64,000 bases of DNA from Peribacillus sp044761665 (GCF_044761665.1 NZ_JBIWCW010000002.1:1-64000); one strand, 5' to 3'. Numbered from the stretch's first letter, positions 35,689-45,009 are shown. The notes: generated by a model not told the origin, from the letters alone. Translations and numbers: made by a program.

Positions 35689-36396
35689 ATGGACAAGAAG
35701 ATTTTGGTAGTGGATGATGAGAAGCCGATTGCAGATATATTACAATTCAATTTAAAAAAAGAAGGGTACGATGTTACCTGTGCTTATGATGGCAACGAAG
35801 CGCTTAAAATGGTAGAGGAGCTTCAACCTGATTTGATATTACTTGATATCATGCTTCCACAGCGTGATGGGATGGAAGTTTGCAGAGAAGTAAGAAAGAA
35901 GTATGAAACGCCAATCATCATGTTAACAGCAAAGGATTCAGAAATTGATAAAGTATTAGGATTAGAGCTTGGCGCGGATGATTATGTGACGAAGCCATTT
36001 AGTACCCGGGAAATAATTGCTCGTGTAAAGGCGAACTTAAGACGTCAACAAGCCGTCCCGGTGCCGGATCAAGAAAATGAACCGAAGGAAATTACGATAG
36101 GCAATCTTACTATACATCCTGATGCGTATGTCGTTTCAAAGCGAGGAGAAACGATCGAGTTAACGCATCGTGAATTCGAGTTACTTCATTACTTAGCCAA
36201 ACATATCGGCCAGGTCATGACGAGGGAGCACTTATTGCAGACCGTGTGGGGATATGACTATTTTGGGGATGTCCGGACTGTCGACGTAACTGTGAGACGT
36301 CTTCGGGAAAAGATTGAGGATAATCCAAGCCACCCGGGCTGGATCGTAACTAGACGAGGGGTCGGTTATTACCTGCGTAACCCTGAACAGGAGTAA
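35689..36396 (+). CDS. walR: Essential two-component response regulator WalR (YycF)
   Basis: WalR (235 aa) is the OmpR-family regulator of cell-wall metabolism. The receiver domain has phospho-acceptor Asp53 (LLDIMLP) and acidic DDE at 9-11; the winged-helix DNA-binding domain (about 130-232) includes GDVRTVDVTVRRLREKIE. AAAGGAGATAGGTAG precedes the ATG. It is the first gene of walRKHIJ. A TATAAT at 35648-35653 is a possible -10 without a clear -35. Confidence 0.98.
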   Translation: MDKKILVVDDEKPIADILQFNLKKEGYDVTCAYDGNEALKMVEELQPDLILLDIMLPQRDGMEVCREVRKKYETPIIMLTAKDSEIDKVLGLELGADDYVTKPFSTREIIARVKANLRRQQAVPVPDQENEPKEITIGNLTIHPDAYVVSKRGETIELTHREFELLHYLAKHIGQVMTREHLLQTVWGYDYFGDVRTVDVTVRRLREKIEDNPSHPGWIVTRRGVGYYLRNPEQE

Positions 36397-36401
36397 ATTT
36401 T

Positions 36402-38237
36402 ATGAAAAAGGTTGGCTTTTTTCGTTCAATTCATTTTAAATTCGTCCTGATTTATGTGTTGCTTATTTTCGTGGCAATGCAAATAATCGGGGTTTATTTT
36501 GTTGGGGAATTGGAAAAAAATCTTGTTGGGAATTTTACAAAGTCGATAAAGGGCCACGTTAACCTTCTTACCTATAGCATTGGGGAAGAGATGGAAAAGG
36601 TGAGGGGGGAGGAAGATCCGACCCTCGAAGAAGCAATTAACACGGTATTGAAAGATCGCGATAATTCAACGAATGATATTTCGGAAGTGCGCGTTATAGA
36701 TACACGCAGCAGGCGGGTAATCGGGACCTCGGATCCAGCTAACCAGGAAATTGTAGGGAAGAAAACGACCCTTCCTATCATCAAGAAAACATTGACATAT
36801 GGTGGTGAAGACCACGATATATACAGAGACAAGAATACAGGCGGCAGGCGGGTGTGGGTCCTATCCACACCTGTTGAAGCGAACGAAACGGTTATAGGAG
36901 CGGTCTATGTTATCGCAGAGATGGAGAACGTCTTCGAACAAATGGATGAAATTAACTCCATCTTCATGACAGGAACGGCCATTGCTCTAGCCATTACTGC
37001 CATTTTGGGGATTCTGCTTGCTCGGACCATCACAAGACCGATGTCGGATATGAGAAAACAGGCGTTGGTGATGGCCAAGGGGAATTTCTCGAGGAAAGTA
37101 AAAGTATATGGCGATGACGAAATAGGTCAGCTGGCCGTTACCTTTAATAATCTGACCAAAAAACTACAAGAGTCGCAATCGAGTACGGAAGGGGAGCGGC
37201 GGAAACTTTCATCAGTTCTCGCTAACATGACGGATGGCGTGATTTCGACGGACAGACGTGGTCGGGTGAATTTGATTAATGAACCTGCCGCACAGCTTTT
37301 GAGTGTCTCACGCGAAGCAGTCATGAACCAACCTATCATCGAATTGTTGGGACTTGAAGAAGAATACAAATTTGAAGACTTGCTGGAAGAAAGAGAATCC
37401 ATCATCCTTGATTACAGCAAAAAGGGTCAGCCCTTCATTTTAAGAGGGAACTTTTCCGTTATCCAAAAGGAAACAGGCTTCGTGAATGGGTTGATTACAG
37501 TGTTGCATGATATCACGGAGCAGGAAAAAATAGAGGAAGAGCGTAGGGAATTCGTCGCTAATGTATCACATGAGCTACGTACCCCACTAACGACGATGAG
37601 AAGCTATCTGGAAGCTTTGGCTGAAGGTGCCTGGAAGGATGAGGAGATTGCCCCTTCCTTTTTAAGTGTGACACAAAATGAGACGGAGCGGATGATCAGG
37701 CTTGTAAATGATTTGTTGCAGCTTTCAAAAATGGACAGTAAAGATTACCGGCTTAAAACCGGATGGGTAAATTTGAATAAGTTTTACGACCATATTATTG
37801 ACCGTTTTGAAATGACGAAAAATGATGACATCACCTTTAAAAGGGATATCCCGGAAGAAGCGTATTTTGTCGATATCGATGAAGATAAAATTACTCAGGT
37901 TCTTTATAATATCATTTCGAATTCCTTGAAGTACTCTCCTGAAGGAGGTCAAGTGACATTCCGTATCAGGCCAAAGGAAAACTTTATTGTGATCAGTGTA
38001 ACGGATCAAGGGGTCGGTATCCCTAAAAAAGTGATCGATAAGATTTTTGATCGGTTTTACCGAGTGGATAAAGCCCGGGCAAGGAACCTTGGTGGAACGG
38101 GCCTTGGGTTGGCAATTGCAAAAGAAATGGTCGTAGCCCATGGCGGGAAGATTTGGGCGGAAAGTGTGGATGGAAAAGGAACTACGGTGTTCTTTACACT
38201 TCCTTACGAACAGGAAGAAGAGGATGATTGGGCATGA
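36402..38237 (+). CDS. walK: Essential sensor histidine kinase WalK (YycG)
   Basis: WalK (611 aa) phosphorylates WalR and senses cell-wall state at the septum. Two membrane helices (about 13-35 and 186-208) flank an extracellular Cache/PAS-like domain, then HAMP (205-257), cytosolic PAS (264-375), HisKA with His390 (NVSHELRTPL), and HATPase with N, G1 and G2 boxes (GGTGLGLAIAKEM). GGAG lies close before the ATG, 5 bp after walR. Its stop overlaps the walH start by 4 bp. Confidence 0.98.
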   Translation: MKKVGFFRSIHFKFVLIYVLLIFVAMQIIGVYFVGELEKNLVGNFTKSIKGHVNLLTYSIGEEMEKVRGEEDPTLEEAINTVLKDRDNSTNDISEVRVIDTRSRRVIGTSDPANQEIVGKKTTLPIIKKTLTYGGEDHDIYRDKNTGGRRVWVLSTPVEANETVIGAVYVIAEMENVFEQMDEINSIFMTGTAIALAITAILGILLARTITRPMSDMRKQALVMAKGNFSRKVKVYGDDEIGQLAVTFNNLTKKLQESQSSTEGERRKLSSVLANMTDGVISTDRRGRVNLINEPAAQLLSVSREAVMNQPIIELLGLEEEYKFEDLLEERESIILDYSKKGQPFILRGNFSVIQKETGFVNGLITVLHDITEQEKIEEERREFVANVSHELRTPLTTMRSYLEALAEGAWKDEEIAPSFLSVTQNETERMIRLVNDLLQLSKMDSKDYRLKTGWVNLNKFYDHIIDRFEMTKNDDITFKRDIPEEAYFVDIDEDKITQVLYNIISNSLKYSPEGGQVTFRIRPKENFIVISVTDQGVGIPKKVIDKIFDRFYRVDKARARNLGGTGLGLAIAKEMVVAHGGKIWAESVDGKGTTVFFTLPYEQEEEDDWA

Positions 38238-39556
38238 ATTTTGAACGTGCTAAAAGTATCATACTGATTATTTTAGTTGGGACTAGCGTTTTCTTGACAT
38301 GGAATATTTGGACGTACGAGCCTGAATATGAAAAAATCGATGAATCTGATTTAATTAAGATCAAGAGTGATGAACAAATTGTAAGTGATGTCATCAAACC
38401 TGTAAGTGTCCTTTTTCATCGCAATGGCCAGCACTTCCAGACCGTGGACCCCGTGAAGATTGAAAAAATGGAGAAAGAGTTTTCCAAATGGGCCTATAGT
38501 GATGTAAAGCAGGTCCCTTTGAAGATGATCCAACAGGAGTTTGAGGACTTCGTCCATGAAGACAGATCCATCGAAATCAACTTTTCCGATGTCGTACCGA
38601 TGTCCTTATATAAATCGGTACTGGATATTAAGGACGAAGACATGTCGAGTTTTTCCTTTGACCGAATCGTGATTAAACAAAAGGATATCGGTGGCGATCA
38701 ATCTGCCGTTTATTTTATTTCCTATAAAAAGAAGCAAATCTATCAAGGTATGGTTCAAACCAATAACCTTAGAAATTTCAGCGAGAAATTCTATAATAAA
38801 AGTTATCCCACTTACACAGCTCTAACAATCGGAGGTACCAAGACGATTTTCGTTCCGGAGAAGCCCACGAAAATCAACCGATACCAATATTATATTGATA
38901 ATCTGGATATTGAGAATCTGAAAGATGCATTATTCAATAACCCTAAATATGTTCGACAAGAAATGGTAACCCGGGGAGAAGAATATTCAGATGGAACGAG
39001 ATTGTTGTCGGTTAATAAAGAAGATTATGTTCTTTCTTATATAAACCCGGCACAAAAGCTCAAAGTGTTTAGCAGGTCCAGTGAGCTCTTGGAAAAAAGC
39101 ATTGATTTTATCAATGATCATGCCGGCTGGGAAGGTAATAATTACCGATTTGATTACCTTTCAGAAAATGAGCAACGTGTGATATTCCGTTTATTTATTG
39201 ATGGTTATCCCGCTTTCAATGAATATGGAATGACTGAAATCGAGCAGGTATGGGGGAAAGAAGATATTTATAGTTATCAACGCCCCTACTTCTCATTGGC
39301 CTCTTTACTGCCATCGGAAAGTCCCGTAGTGACCTTGCCAACTGGCAATGAAGTGGTGGACCAATTGAAGGAGAACAAGAACATCGATTTCGAAAGTGTA
39401 GAGGACATTTCGATAGGTTATAAGTTAAACAAATCGTTGGACTCTAAACTCGTTACTCTCGTTACACTAGAGCCGACTTGGTATTATCAGTCCGGTGAAA
39501 AATGGTTGATTGTGCCTTTTGAAGATGCAGGAGGCGATAACGATGGATTGGAATAA
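38234..39556 (+). CDS. walH: WalK regulator WalH (YycH)
   Basis: A 440-residue extracytoplasmic protein anchored by one N-terminal helix (about 7-25, SIILIILVGTSVFLTWNIW). With WalI it binds WalK at the membrane and, in B. subtilis, restrains its activity. The YycH fold and length fit. ATG 38234 overlaps the walK stop (ATGA); a TTG two codons earlier is less likely. It overlaps walI by 14 bp. Confidence 0.93.
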   Translation: MNFERAKSIILIILVGTSVFLTWNIWTYEPEYEKIDESDLIKIKSDEQIVSDVIKPVSVLFHRNGQHFQTVDPVKIEKMEKEFSKWAYSDVKQVPLKMIQQEFEDFVHEDRSIEINFSDVVPMSLYKSVLDIKDEDMSSFSFDRIVIKQKDIGGDQSAVYFISYKKKQIYQGMVQTNNLRNFSEKFYNKSYPTYTALTIGGTKTIFVPEKPTKINRYQYYIDNLDIENLKDALFNNPKYVRQEMVTRGEEYSDGTRLLSVNKEDYVLSYINPAQKLKVFSRSSELLEKSIDFINDHAGWEGNNYRFDYLSENEQRVIFRLFIDGYPAFNEYGMTEIEQVWGKEDIYSYQRPYFSLASLLPSESPVVTLPTGNEVVDQLKENKNIDFESVEDISIGYKLNKSLDSKLVTLVTLEPTWYYQSGEKWLIVPFEDAGGDNDGLE

Positions 39557-40343
39557 TACAAAATCCATATTCATTATGGTGTTTTTCGTTTTGAATATAT
39601 TTTTACTGTATCAGTTGCTTGAGAAAATCAATGATAACCAATATGACGAATTCATCACGGAGTCATCCTACGAAGAAGTTTTAAAAGAAGATGATATTAC
39701 AATCAAGAATCCGCTTGCAAAGCAAAAGGTGAAGGATCAATTTTTAATTGCCAAAAGCAAAAACTTCGACAAGAAGGAACTAAAGGATCTGAAAAACCAA
39801 AAGGTAAATTTCATCGAAGGGAATAAACTTGTCGGTTCATTTAAAACTCCCATCAGTTTGGGTAAAGAAATCAAGTCTGCCGATATTGATCTATTCCTGA
39901 AGGATCATATATTATACGGAAGTGAATATGGCTATTGGGGCTATGATAAGGAAGGCCAGACCATTACCTGCTATCAAGTTACTGATAATAAAATGTTTTT
40001 TAACAATAGTAAGGGTAAGGTCACTCTATATTTGAATAAAGAGGCCGAGGTAACGTCATATGAGCAGACGTATTTAGTGGGAATAAAGAAGTTCAATAAA
40101 CCGAAAGAGCTGTATACTGACTTGGATGCTGTTTATGCCTTATATAGTCATGGTAATATAGTTTCTAAAGACGAAGTTACGGACGTAAAGCTGGGTTTTT
40201 ATAATTCGCTGCAAACCACATCGTCCTCGCATCTTCTTGTACCAACATGGTGGGTAGTGGTGAATGATGAAACGGATTTATTCGTAAATGCGTTTGATGG
40301 TGAAGTGATAGAGTTAAATACAGAAGAAAAAATACTGGAGTGA
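39543..40343 (+). CDS. walI: WalK regulator WalI (YycI)
   Basis: A 266-residue protein with one N-terminal membrane helix (about 7-24, IFIMVFFVLNIFLLYQLL) and an extracellular domain of the YycI family; partner of WalH. GGAGGCGATAACG precedes ATG 39543, which also matches the family start MDWNNTKSIFI; an upstream reading of 11 codons is not supported. It overlaps walH and precedes walJ by 6 bp. Confidence 0.93.
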   Translation: MDWNNTKSIFIMVFFVLNIFLLYQLLEKINDNQYDEFITESSYEEVLKEDDITIKNPLAKQKVKDQFLIAKSKNFDKKELKDLKNQKVNFIEGNKLVGSFKTPISLGKEIKSADIDLFLKDHILYGSEYGYWGYDKEGQTITCYQVTDNKMFFNNSKGKVTLYLNKEAEVTSYEQTYLVGIKKFNKPKELYTDLDAVYALYSHGNIVSKDEVTDVKLGFYNSLQTTSSSHLLVPTWWVVVNDETDLFVNAFDGEVIELNTEEKILE

Positions 40344-40349
40344 GTATAG

Positions 40350-41144
40350 ATGACTATGCATTTTAGTGTACTCGCAAGTGGGAGTACGGGAAATGCCCTG
40401 TTCGTGGAGACGGAGGACCATTCTTTCCTAGTAGATGCTGGATTGAGTGGGAAAGCCTTGGAAGGATTATTTCAAGATATCGGCCGAGATATGTCCAAGC
40501 TTTCTGGAATTCTGGTTACGCATGAACATAGCGACCATATTAAAGGTCTTGGAGTGGTCGCTAGAAAACATAAACTCCCCATATATGCGAATACAAAGAC
40601 TTGGCAAGCAATGGAGCGGTCGATCGGTGAAATTTCTCCTGAGCAGAAATTTGCCTTTGAGATGGAGCAAGTCAAAACCTTCGGAAGCCTTGATATAGAA
40701 TCCTTTGGTGTATCTCATGATGCCGTAGAACCGATGTTTTATGTGTTTCACCAAGGAGGAAAGAAGTTTGTTGTCATTACTGATACAGGTTATGTCAGCG
40801 ATCGGATGAAAGGCATTATCTCGAATGCCGATGCCTATGTTTTCGAGAGCAACCATGATGTGTCGATGCTTCGGATGGGTAGATATCCATGGAGCATCAA
40901 GCGCAGGATATTAAGTGATGTAGGGCATGTATGCAATGAAGATGCGGCGCTGGCCATGAGTGAAGTGGCAGGGGATCAGACGAAACGGATTTACCTGGCC
41001 CATTTAAGTATGGATAATAATATGAAGGACCTTGCAAGGATGTCGGTTGAGCAGACGTTAAAAACAAAAGGGATAATCGTTGGTGAACAGTTTTCGCTAT
41101 ATGATACCGATCCGAAAAAACCGACTGAGCTTGTTTCATTATAA
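40350..41144 (+). CDS. walJ: Metallo-beta-lactamase fold nuclease WalJ (YycJ)
   Basis: A 264-residue MBL-fold enzyme; the B. subtilis protein is a 5'-3' double-strand DNA exonuclease linked to repair. The metal motif THEHSDHIKGLG (about 57-68), the DTGYVSDRMKG block and the later histidines of SNHDVSMLRMGRYPWSIKRRI are as in YycJ. Last gene of the wal operon, followed by a terminator. Confidence 0.95.
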   Translation: MTMHFSVLASGSTGNALFVETEDHSFLVDAGLSGKALEGLFQDIGRDMSKLSGILVTHEHSDHIKGLGVVARKHKLPIYANTKTWQAMERSIGEISPEQKFAFEMEQVKTFGSLDIESFGVSHDAVEPMFYVFHQGGKKFVVITDTGYVSDRMKGIISNADAYVFESNHDVSMLRMGRYPWSIKRRILSDVGHVCNEDAALAMSEVAGDQTKRIYLAHLSMDNNMKDLARMSVEQTLKTKGIIVGEQFSLYDTDPKKPTELVSL

Positions 41145-41149
41145 TCAGT

Positions 41150-41187
41150 AAAGGAATGAATGGGGGAACCTGCTTCATTCCTTTTTT
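41150..41187 (+). terminator. Terminator of the wal operon
   Basis: AAAGGAATGAA pairs with TTCATTCCTTT around a 12-base loop and is followed by a T run, 5 bp after the walJ stop. Confidence 0.88.
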
Positions 41188-41250
41188 ATTTTTGATAGTT
41201 AGTTAGTAATTGGATTAAAAAGGGTACCGATTGGTTAGTACTGATAGGAA

Positions 41251-41281
41251 AAAAAGTATGTGCAAAGACATACTTTTTTTT
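41251..41281. terminator. Second hairpin terminator upstream of htrC
   Basis: AAAAAGTATGT and ACATACTTTTT form an 11-bp stem with loop GCAAAG and T/A tracts, able to work both ways. It insulates htrC from the wal operon. Confidence 0.8.
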
Positions 41282-41374
41282 AGATATTTCCTGTTAAATG
41301 AGTATAATTAAGGGTGGATATCAAACAATAGTAATTGCTTTAATTCATTCCTAAAAAGAGAGGATGGAGCTATC

Positions 41375-42592
41375 TTGGGTTATTACGAGGAGAATGAAGA
41401 GAACCAAAATAAACAGAAAAAAGGAAGTCGTACCGGCTATTTTCTATCAGGTTTAGGAGGCGCCATCATTGGGGCCCTGCTGATTTTATTAGCATTCCCG
41501 GGGGTTGGAATGCTAAATAACGAAACGGACCATGAGACGGAGGCGCCGACAAATAAGGAAGAGGGAAAACCAATCCAACAGAAAGTTTCCGTAGACGTCA
41601 CCAGTGCTGTCACGGGTGCGGTAGATAAGGCAAGTGATGCAGTGGTGGGCATCTCGAATATTCAAGAAACTTCCTTTTGGAGTGGAAGAGGAAATGAAAG
41701 CAGTTCAGCCGAGGCCGGCACTGGATCTGGAGTCGTTTATAAAAAGGAAGGCGGCAAGGCCTATATTGTCACGAACAATCACGTTATCGAGAATGCCAAT
41801 GAATTAGAAGTTACGTTAAGCGATGGAACCAAGCTACCTGCTGAATTACAGGGGAGTGACCCTTGGACCGACTTAGCTGTCGTGGTAGTGGATGATGATA
41901 AAGTAAAGACGGTGGCTGAGTTTGGGTCAACGGAAAAATTAAAGCCGGGTGAACCCGTCATTGCCATTGGTAACCCGTTAGGACTTCAATTCTCTGGATC
42001 TGTTACACAAGGAATCATCTCGGGTGTGGAGCGGACGATTGAAGTGGATATTGATGAGGACGGTCAAGTGGACTGGAACGCAGAAGTTATCCAAACGGAT
42101 GCAGCCATAAACCCCGGTAATAGCGGTGGGGCCCTCGTCAACATGTCCGGTCAGGTAATTGGAATTAATTCAATGAAGATTGCGGAAAGCGCTGTAGAGG
42201 GTATTGGTCTTTCCATTCCGATAGATTCTGCCATTCCTATTATTAGTGACATTGAGAAATACGGTGAAGTGAAACGTGCGTATTTAGGTGTGAATTTGGC
42301 ATCTGTTGAAGAAATTTCACAATATCATCAACAAAACACTTTAAAGTTACCAAAAAAGGTTACGTCCGGTGTTGCTGTTACTGGTGTTCAAAGTAATTCC
42401 CCAGCTGCGAAAGCTGGCCTAGAGGAATTTGATGTTATTGTTGGAATGGATAATGAAAATATTCATGATATTGTAGAGTTAAGAAAGTATCTTTACAATG
42501 AAAAGAAAATCGGTGACAAAGTAAAAATTACCTACTACCGAGATGGCAAAAAGGAAACGGCGGAAATTGAGCTATCAAGTGGCGAAATTTAA
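41375..42592 (+). CDS. htrC: Membrane-anchored serine protease HtrC (YycK, DegP/HtrA family)
   Basis: A 405-residue HtrA-type protease. A short cytosolic N-terminus, one membrane helix (about 22-44), an extracellular trypsin-like domain with triad His136 (TNNHVIE), Asp166 (WTDLAVV) and Ser250 (NPGNSGGAL), and a C-terminal PDZ domain (about 295-395). The start is TTG with a GGATGGAG site 5 bp upstream; no ATG fits. Its place after walJ is as in B. subtilis. It probably degrades misfolded envelope proteins. Confidence 0.95.
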   Translation: MGYYEENEENQNKQKKGSRTGYFLSGLGGAIIGALLILLAFPGVGMLNNETDHETEAPTNKEEGKPIQQKVSVDVTSAVTGAVDKASDAVVGISNIQETSFWSGRGNESSSAEAGTGSGVVYKKEGGKAYIVTNNHVIENANELEVTLSDGTKLPAELQGSDPWTDLAVVVVDDDKVKTVAEFGSTEKLKPGEPVIAIGNPLGLQFSGSVTQGIISGVERTIEVDIDEDGQVDWNAEVIQTDAAINPGNSGGALVNMSGQVIGINSMKIAESAVEGIGLSIPIDSAIPIISDIEKYGEVKRAYLGVNLASVEEISQYHQQNTLKLPKKVTSGVAVTGVQSNSPAAKAGLEEFDVIVGMDNENIHDIVELRKYLYNEKKIGDKVKITYYRDGKKETAEIELSSGEI

Positions 42593-42604
42593 AAGCGAGA
42601 AAGG

Positions 42605-42633
42605 CAGGGAAGCTTTGCTTTCCTGTTCTTTTT
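42605..42633 (+). terminator. Terminator after htrC
   Basis: CAGGGAAGC pairs with GCTTTCCTG (one G-U) around TTT, followed by a T-rich tail. Confidence 0.85.
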
Positions 42634-42667
42634 GCTTGTGGTTTTCTTGCTGTTTGATACCATTACT

Positions 42668-42983
42668 TGTGGATATTTTGTTAAGTACGAAAGATACTAA
42701 ATAAATTGTGGATAAGTACTTTCAAAAGAATGAGGAATTTAAAAATGAAAGGAAGAATAAATAATGAATGTATACTGTTGTCAGGAACACGTTGAAATGG
42801 CGCTCGATGAAGTGGTATATGAGTGTGAAACATACCCAGTTTTAACGTTGGTCTCAGAAGAAAATAAGTTATCAACAACCTGTGAATATTGTCGAAACAT
42901 GGCTATATATCTAGTAGCGAACTAATATTCCCATACAACATGTGGATAGAAATTGTGGATATGTGGATAAGTATTGTGGATAA
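42668..42983. other. DnaA-box cluster between htrC and rlmH
   Basis: Same-orientation boxes TGTGGATAT (42668-42676), TGTGGATAA (42707-42715), TGTGGATAG (42941-42949), TGTGGATAT (42954-42962), TGTGGATAA (42962-42970) and TGTGGATAA (42975-42983) surround a small gene. Three are perfect 9-mers. I recall a B. subtilis DnaA-binding cluster near yydA (rlmH), which would match. It probably titrates DnaA or controls the small gene. Confidence 0.8.
42764..42925 (+). CDS. Small CxxH/CxxC-type protein
   Basis: A 53-residue protein starting MNVYCCQEHVEMALDEVV, with a CCQEH motif (Cys5, Cys6, His9) and a CEYC motif (Cys40, Cys43), suggesting one zinc site. It matches the small CxxH/CxxC family of Bacillaceae, whose function is unknown. 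AAAGGAAG lies about 8 bp before the ATG. It is enclosed by DnaA boxes and followed by its own terminator, so it may answer to DnaA; that is inference. Too short for routine gene lists. Confidence 0.8.
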   Translation: MNVYCCQEHVEMALDEVVYECETYPVLTLVSEENKLSTTCEYCRNMAIYLVAN

Positions 42984-43047
42984 CATGTTTGTAACCTGTT
43001 CTTAACCTGTTTTAGAGAAGAATATAAAGTTAAAGCCTATGAAGATT

Positions 43048-43085
43048 CCCGCTGCCTTTTTCTTTTAGAAAGGGGGCGGTTTTTT
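43048..43085 (+). terminator. Terminator after the small Cys/His gene
   Basis: CCCGC..CCTTTTTC pairs with GAAAGGGGGCGG around TTTTA, followed by six T residues. Confidence 0.82.
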
Positions 43086-43253
43086 GTTATATAACGGACA
43101 AATGGGCTAAATATTATGGTTTTGTACCAAGAATCTTACGCTTTAAAAGTCTGCAAGGATTTGCTTGTTTTGCTTATGGGTCTCTCTAAGGTATGATAAT
43201 AGGAGGCAATTCCAACACTTGAATTAAAACATATGGAAAGTCAGAGGATATAT

Positions 43254-43733
43254 ATGAAGATTACGATTGTTACTGTTGGCAAGCTCAAGGAAAAATACTT
43301 AAAGCAAGGAATTGCTGAATATACAAAACGGCTGGGAGCCTATGCTACTATAGACTTAATAGAAGTGCCCGATGAAAAGGCTCCAGAAAACTTGAGTGTT
43401 GCGGATATGGAAATCGTCAAGCAAAAAGAAGGCGAGAGGATCTTGGCCAAAATCAGTCAGGATACGTATGTCGTCACGCTTGAGATCAATGGAAAACAGC
43501 TCACTTCTGAGCAACTTGCGACACATATAGACCAACTTGCTACTTATGGAAAAAGTAAGCTAGCCTTTATTATCGGTGGGTCACTTGGGCTCAGTGCCGA
43601 TGTGATGGCAAGAAGTGATTATGCACTTTCCTTTTCTAAAATGACCTTTCCCCATCAGCTGATGAAGTTGGTCTTAGTGGAACAAATCTATCGGGCGTTT
43701 CGGATAAATAGAAATGAACCATACCATAAATAA
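43254..43733 (+). CDS. rlmH: 23S rRNA (pseudouridine1915-N3)-methyltransferase RlmH
   Basis: RlmH (159 aa) is a SPOUT-class methyltransferase modifying pseudouridine 1915 in helix 69 of 23S rRNA. MKITIVTVGKLKEKYLKQGI, the knot motif IIGGSLGLSADV and the C-terminal EQIYRAFRINRNEPYHK are diagnostic. ATG 43254 is chosen over a reading seven codons longer by family length. This is the locus where SCCmec inserts in staphylococci; no cassette is present here. Confidence 0.97.
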   Translation: MKITIVTVGKLKEKYLKQGIAEYTKRLGAYATIDLIEVPDEKAPENLSVADMEIVKQKEGERILAKISQDTYVVTLEINGKQLTSEQLATHIDQLATYGKSKLAFIIGGSLGLSADVMARSDYALSFSKMTFPHQLMKLVLVEQIYRAFRINRNEPYHK

Positions 43734-43812
43734 AATAGCTGTACTAGTGGATTGTGGGTAGTGCTAGATAGGTAGTAGAATGTAATTTAATGTTATGAAA
43801 AGAGGGTAACGT

Positions 43813-44880
43813 ATGAATAAGGAGTCCATTTATGGATTAACATTTGAACAATTGACAGCGTGGCTTTTGGACCATGGCCACAAGAAGTTTCGGGCAACAC
43901 AAGTCTGGGAATGGCTTTATCGGACGCGTGTTACGGAATTCTCGGAAATGACAGATGTCAATAAAGAGTGCATTCAATTGCTGGAAGAAAACTTCGTTAT
44001 CCAAACGTTGACTGAGCATGTTAAGCAGGAGTCAGCGGATGGGACGATCAAGTTCTTATTTAAATTACTGGATGGCAACCTGATTGAAACGGTCATGATG
44101 CGACATAAATACGGAATATCAGTTTGTGTCACCACTCAAGTGGGCTGTAATATAGGCTGTAGTTTTTGCGCAAGCGGTTTATTAGCGAAAAGCCGTGATT
44201 TATCTGCCGGGGAAATAGTCGAGCAGATTATGAATGTTCAACTTCACCTTGATCAATTGGGGAATGGGGATACCGTAAGTCATGTAGTAGTGATGGGTAT
44301 CGGTGAGCCATTCGATAACTTTGACAACATGATTGACTTCTTGAGGGTCATTATGGACCATAAGGGGCTGGCGATTGCAGCTAGACGCATTACAGTATCG
44401 ACGAGTGGACTAGCTAATAAGATTTATGAATTCACGGATACTCAATTACAGGTTAACTTGGCCATTTCTTTACATGCTCCGAACAACGAACTTAGAACCA
44501 GGATCATGAAAATAAATCGTGGTATTCCAATTGAAAAATTAATGAAGTCGTTGGATTATTATTTGGAAAAAACGAATCGGAGAATAACGATTGAGTATAT
44601 CTTATTGAGGGACGTCAACGATCATCGTGAAGAAGCTGAACAGCTTGCAGAACTGCTAGATGATAAGAAACACCGCCTATACGTTAACTTGATTCCATAT
44701 AATCCTGTAGATGAACACAGTCAATATCAAAGAAGCGAGAAGGAGTCGGTGCTTGCATTTTATGACACGTTGAAAAAGAGAGGCGTGAATTGCAAAATCC
44801 GTCAGGAACATGGAACGGATATTGATGCGGCCTGTGGCCAGTTAAGGAGTAAACAAATCAAGAAAACGGAGGCCCGCTAA
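43813..44880 (+). CDS. RlmN/Cfr-family radical SAM methyltransferase (paralogue)
   Basis: A 355-residue radical SAM enzyme of the RlmN/Cfr family, which methylates A2503 of 23S rRNA. The cluster motif is C112xxxC116xxC119 and the catalytic Cys lies near 341 (DIDAACGQLR). It keeps RlmN-like blocks (MGIGEPFDNFDN, SLHAPNNELR) but reads GCNIGCSFCASGLLAKSRDL where B. subtilis RlmN has CRIGCTFCASTLGG. B. subtilis has its single RlmN (YloN) elsewhere, so this is probably a second family member. It shares RlmN features more than Cfr ones; the target base is unproven. AGAGGGTAACGT precedes the ATG. Confidence 0.85.
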   Translation: MNKESIYGLTFEQLTAWLLDHGHKKFRATQVWEWLYRTRVTEFSEMTDVNKECIQLLEENFVIQTLTEHVKQESADGTIKFLFKLLDGNLIETVMMRHKYGISVCVTTQVGCNIGCSFCASGLLAKSRDLSAGEIVEQIMNVQLHLDQLGNGDTVSHVVVMGIGEPFDNFDNMIDFLRVIMDHKGLAIAARRITVSTSGLANKIYEFTDTQLQVNLAISLHAPNNELRTRIMKINRGIPIEKLMKSLDYYLEKTNRRITIEYILLRDVNDHREEAEQLAELLDDKKHRLYVNLIPYNPVDEHSQYQRSEKESVLAFYDTLKKRGVNCKIRQEHGTDIDAACGQLRSKQIKKTEAR

Positions 44881-44894
44881 TTGAAGCACGCCAC

Positions 44895-44947
44895 TCCCAA
44901 TGAAAAAAACAGTATGTATCGCCTACATACTGTTTTTTTCATTGGGA
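44895..44947. terminator. Very long perfect-stem bidirectional terminator
   Basis: A 24-bp perfect stem (from TCCCAATG at its base through ACAGTATGTA) with loop TCGCC and internal A7/T7 tracts. It ends the RlmN-like gene and can also stop transcription from the minus strand. Confidence 0.92.
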
Positions 44948-44980
44948 AAGTCGAATCCTTTATGCTTGCCTGAACATGAA

Positions 44981-45009
44981 AATGGGGCTGTAAACCTACA
45001 GCCTCATTC
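44981..45009 (-). terminator. Terminator after the haem monooxygenase gene
   Basis: On the minus strand AATGAGGCTGTA pairs with TACAGCCCCATT around GGTT, followed by a weak T-rich tail. Confidence 0.7.

Noticed and set aside
43734..43812. An SCCmec-like cassette at the 3' end of rlmH
   Set aside because: rlmH is intact, only 79 bp separate it from the next chromosomal gene, and no recombinase is present.
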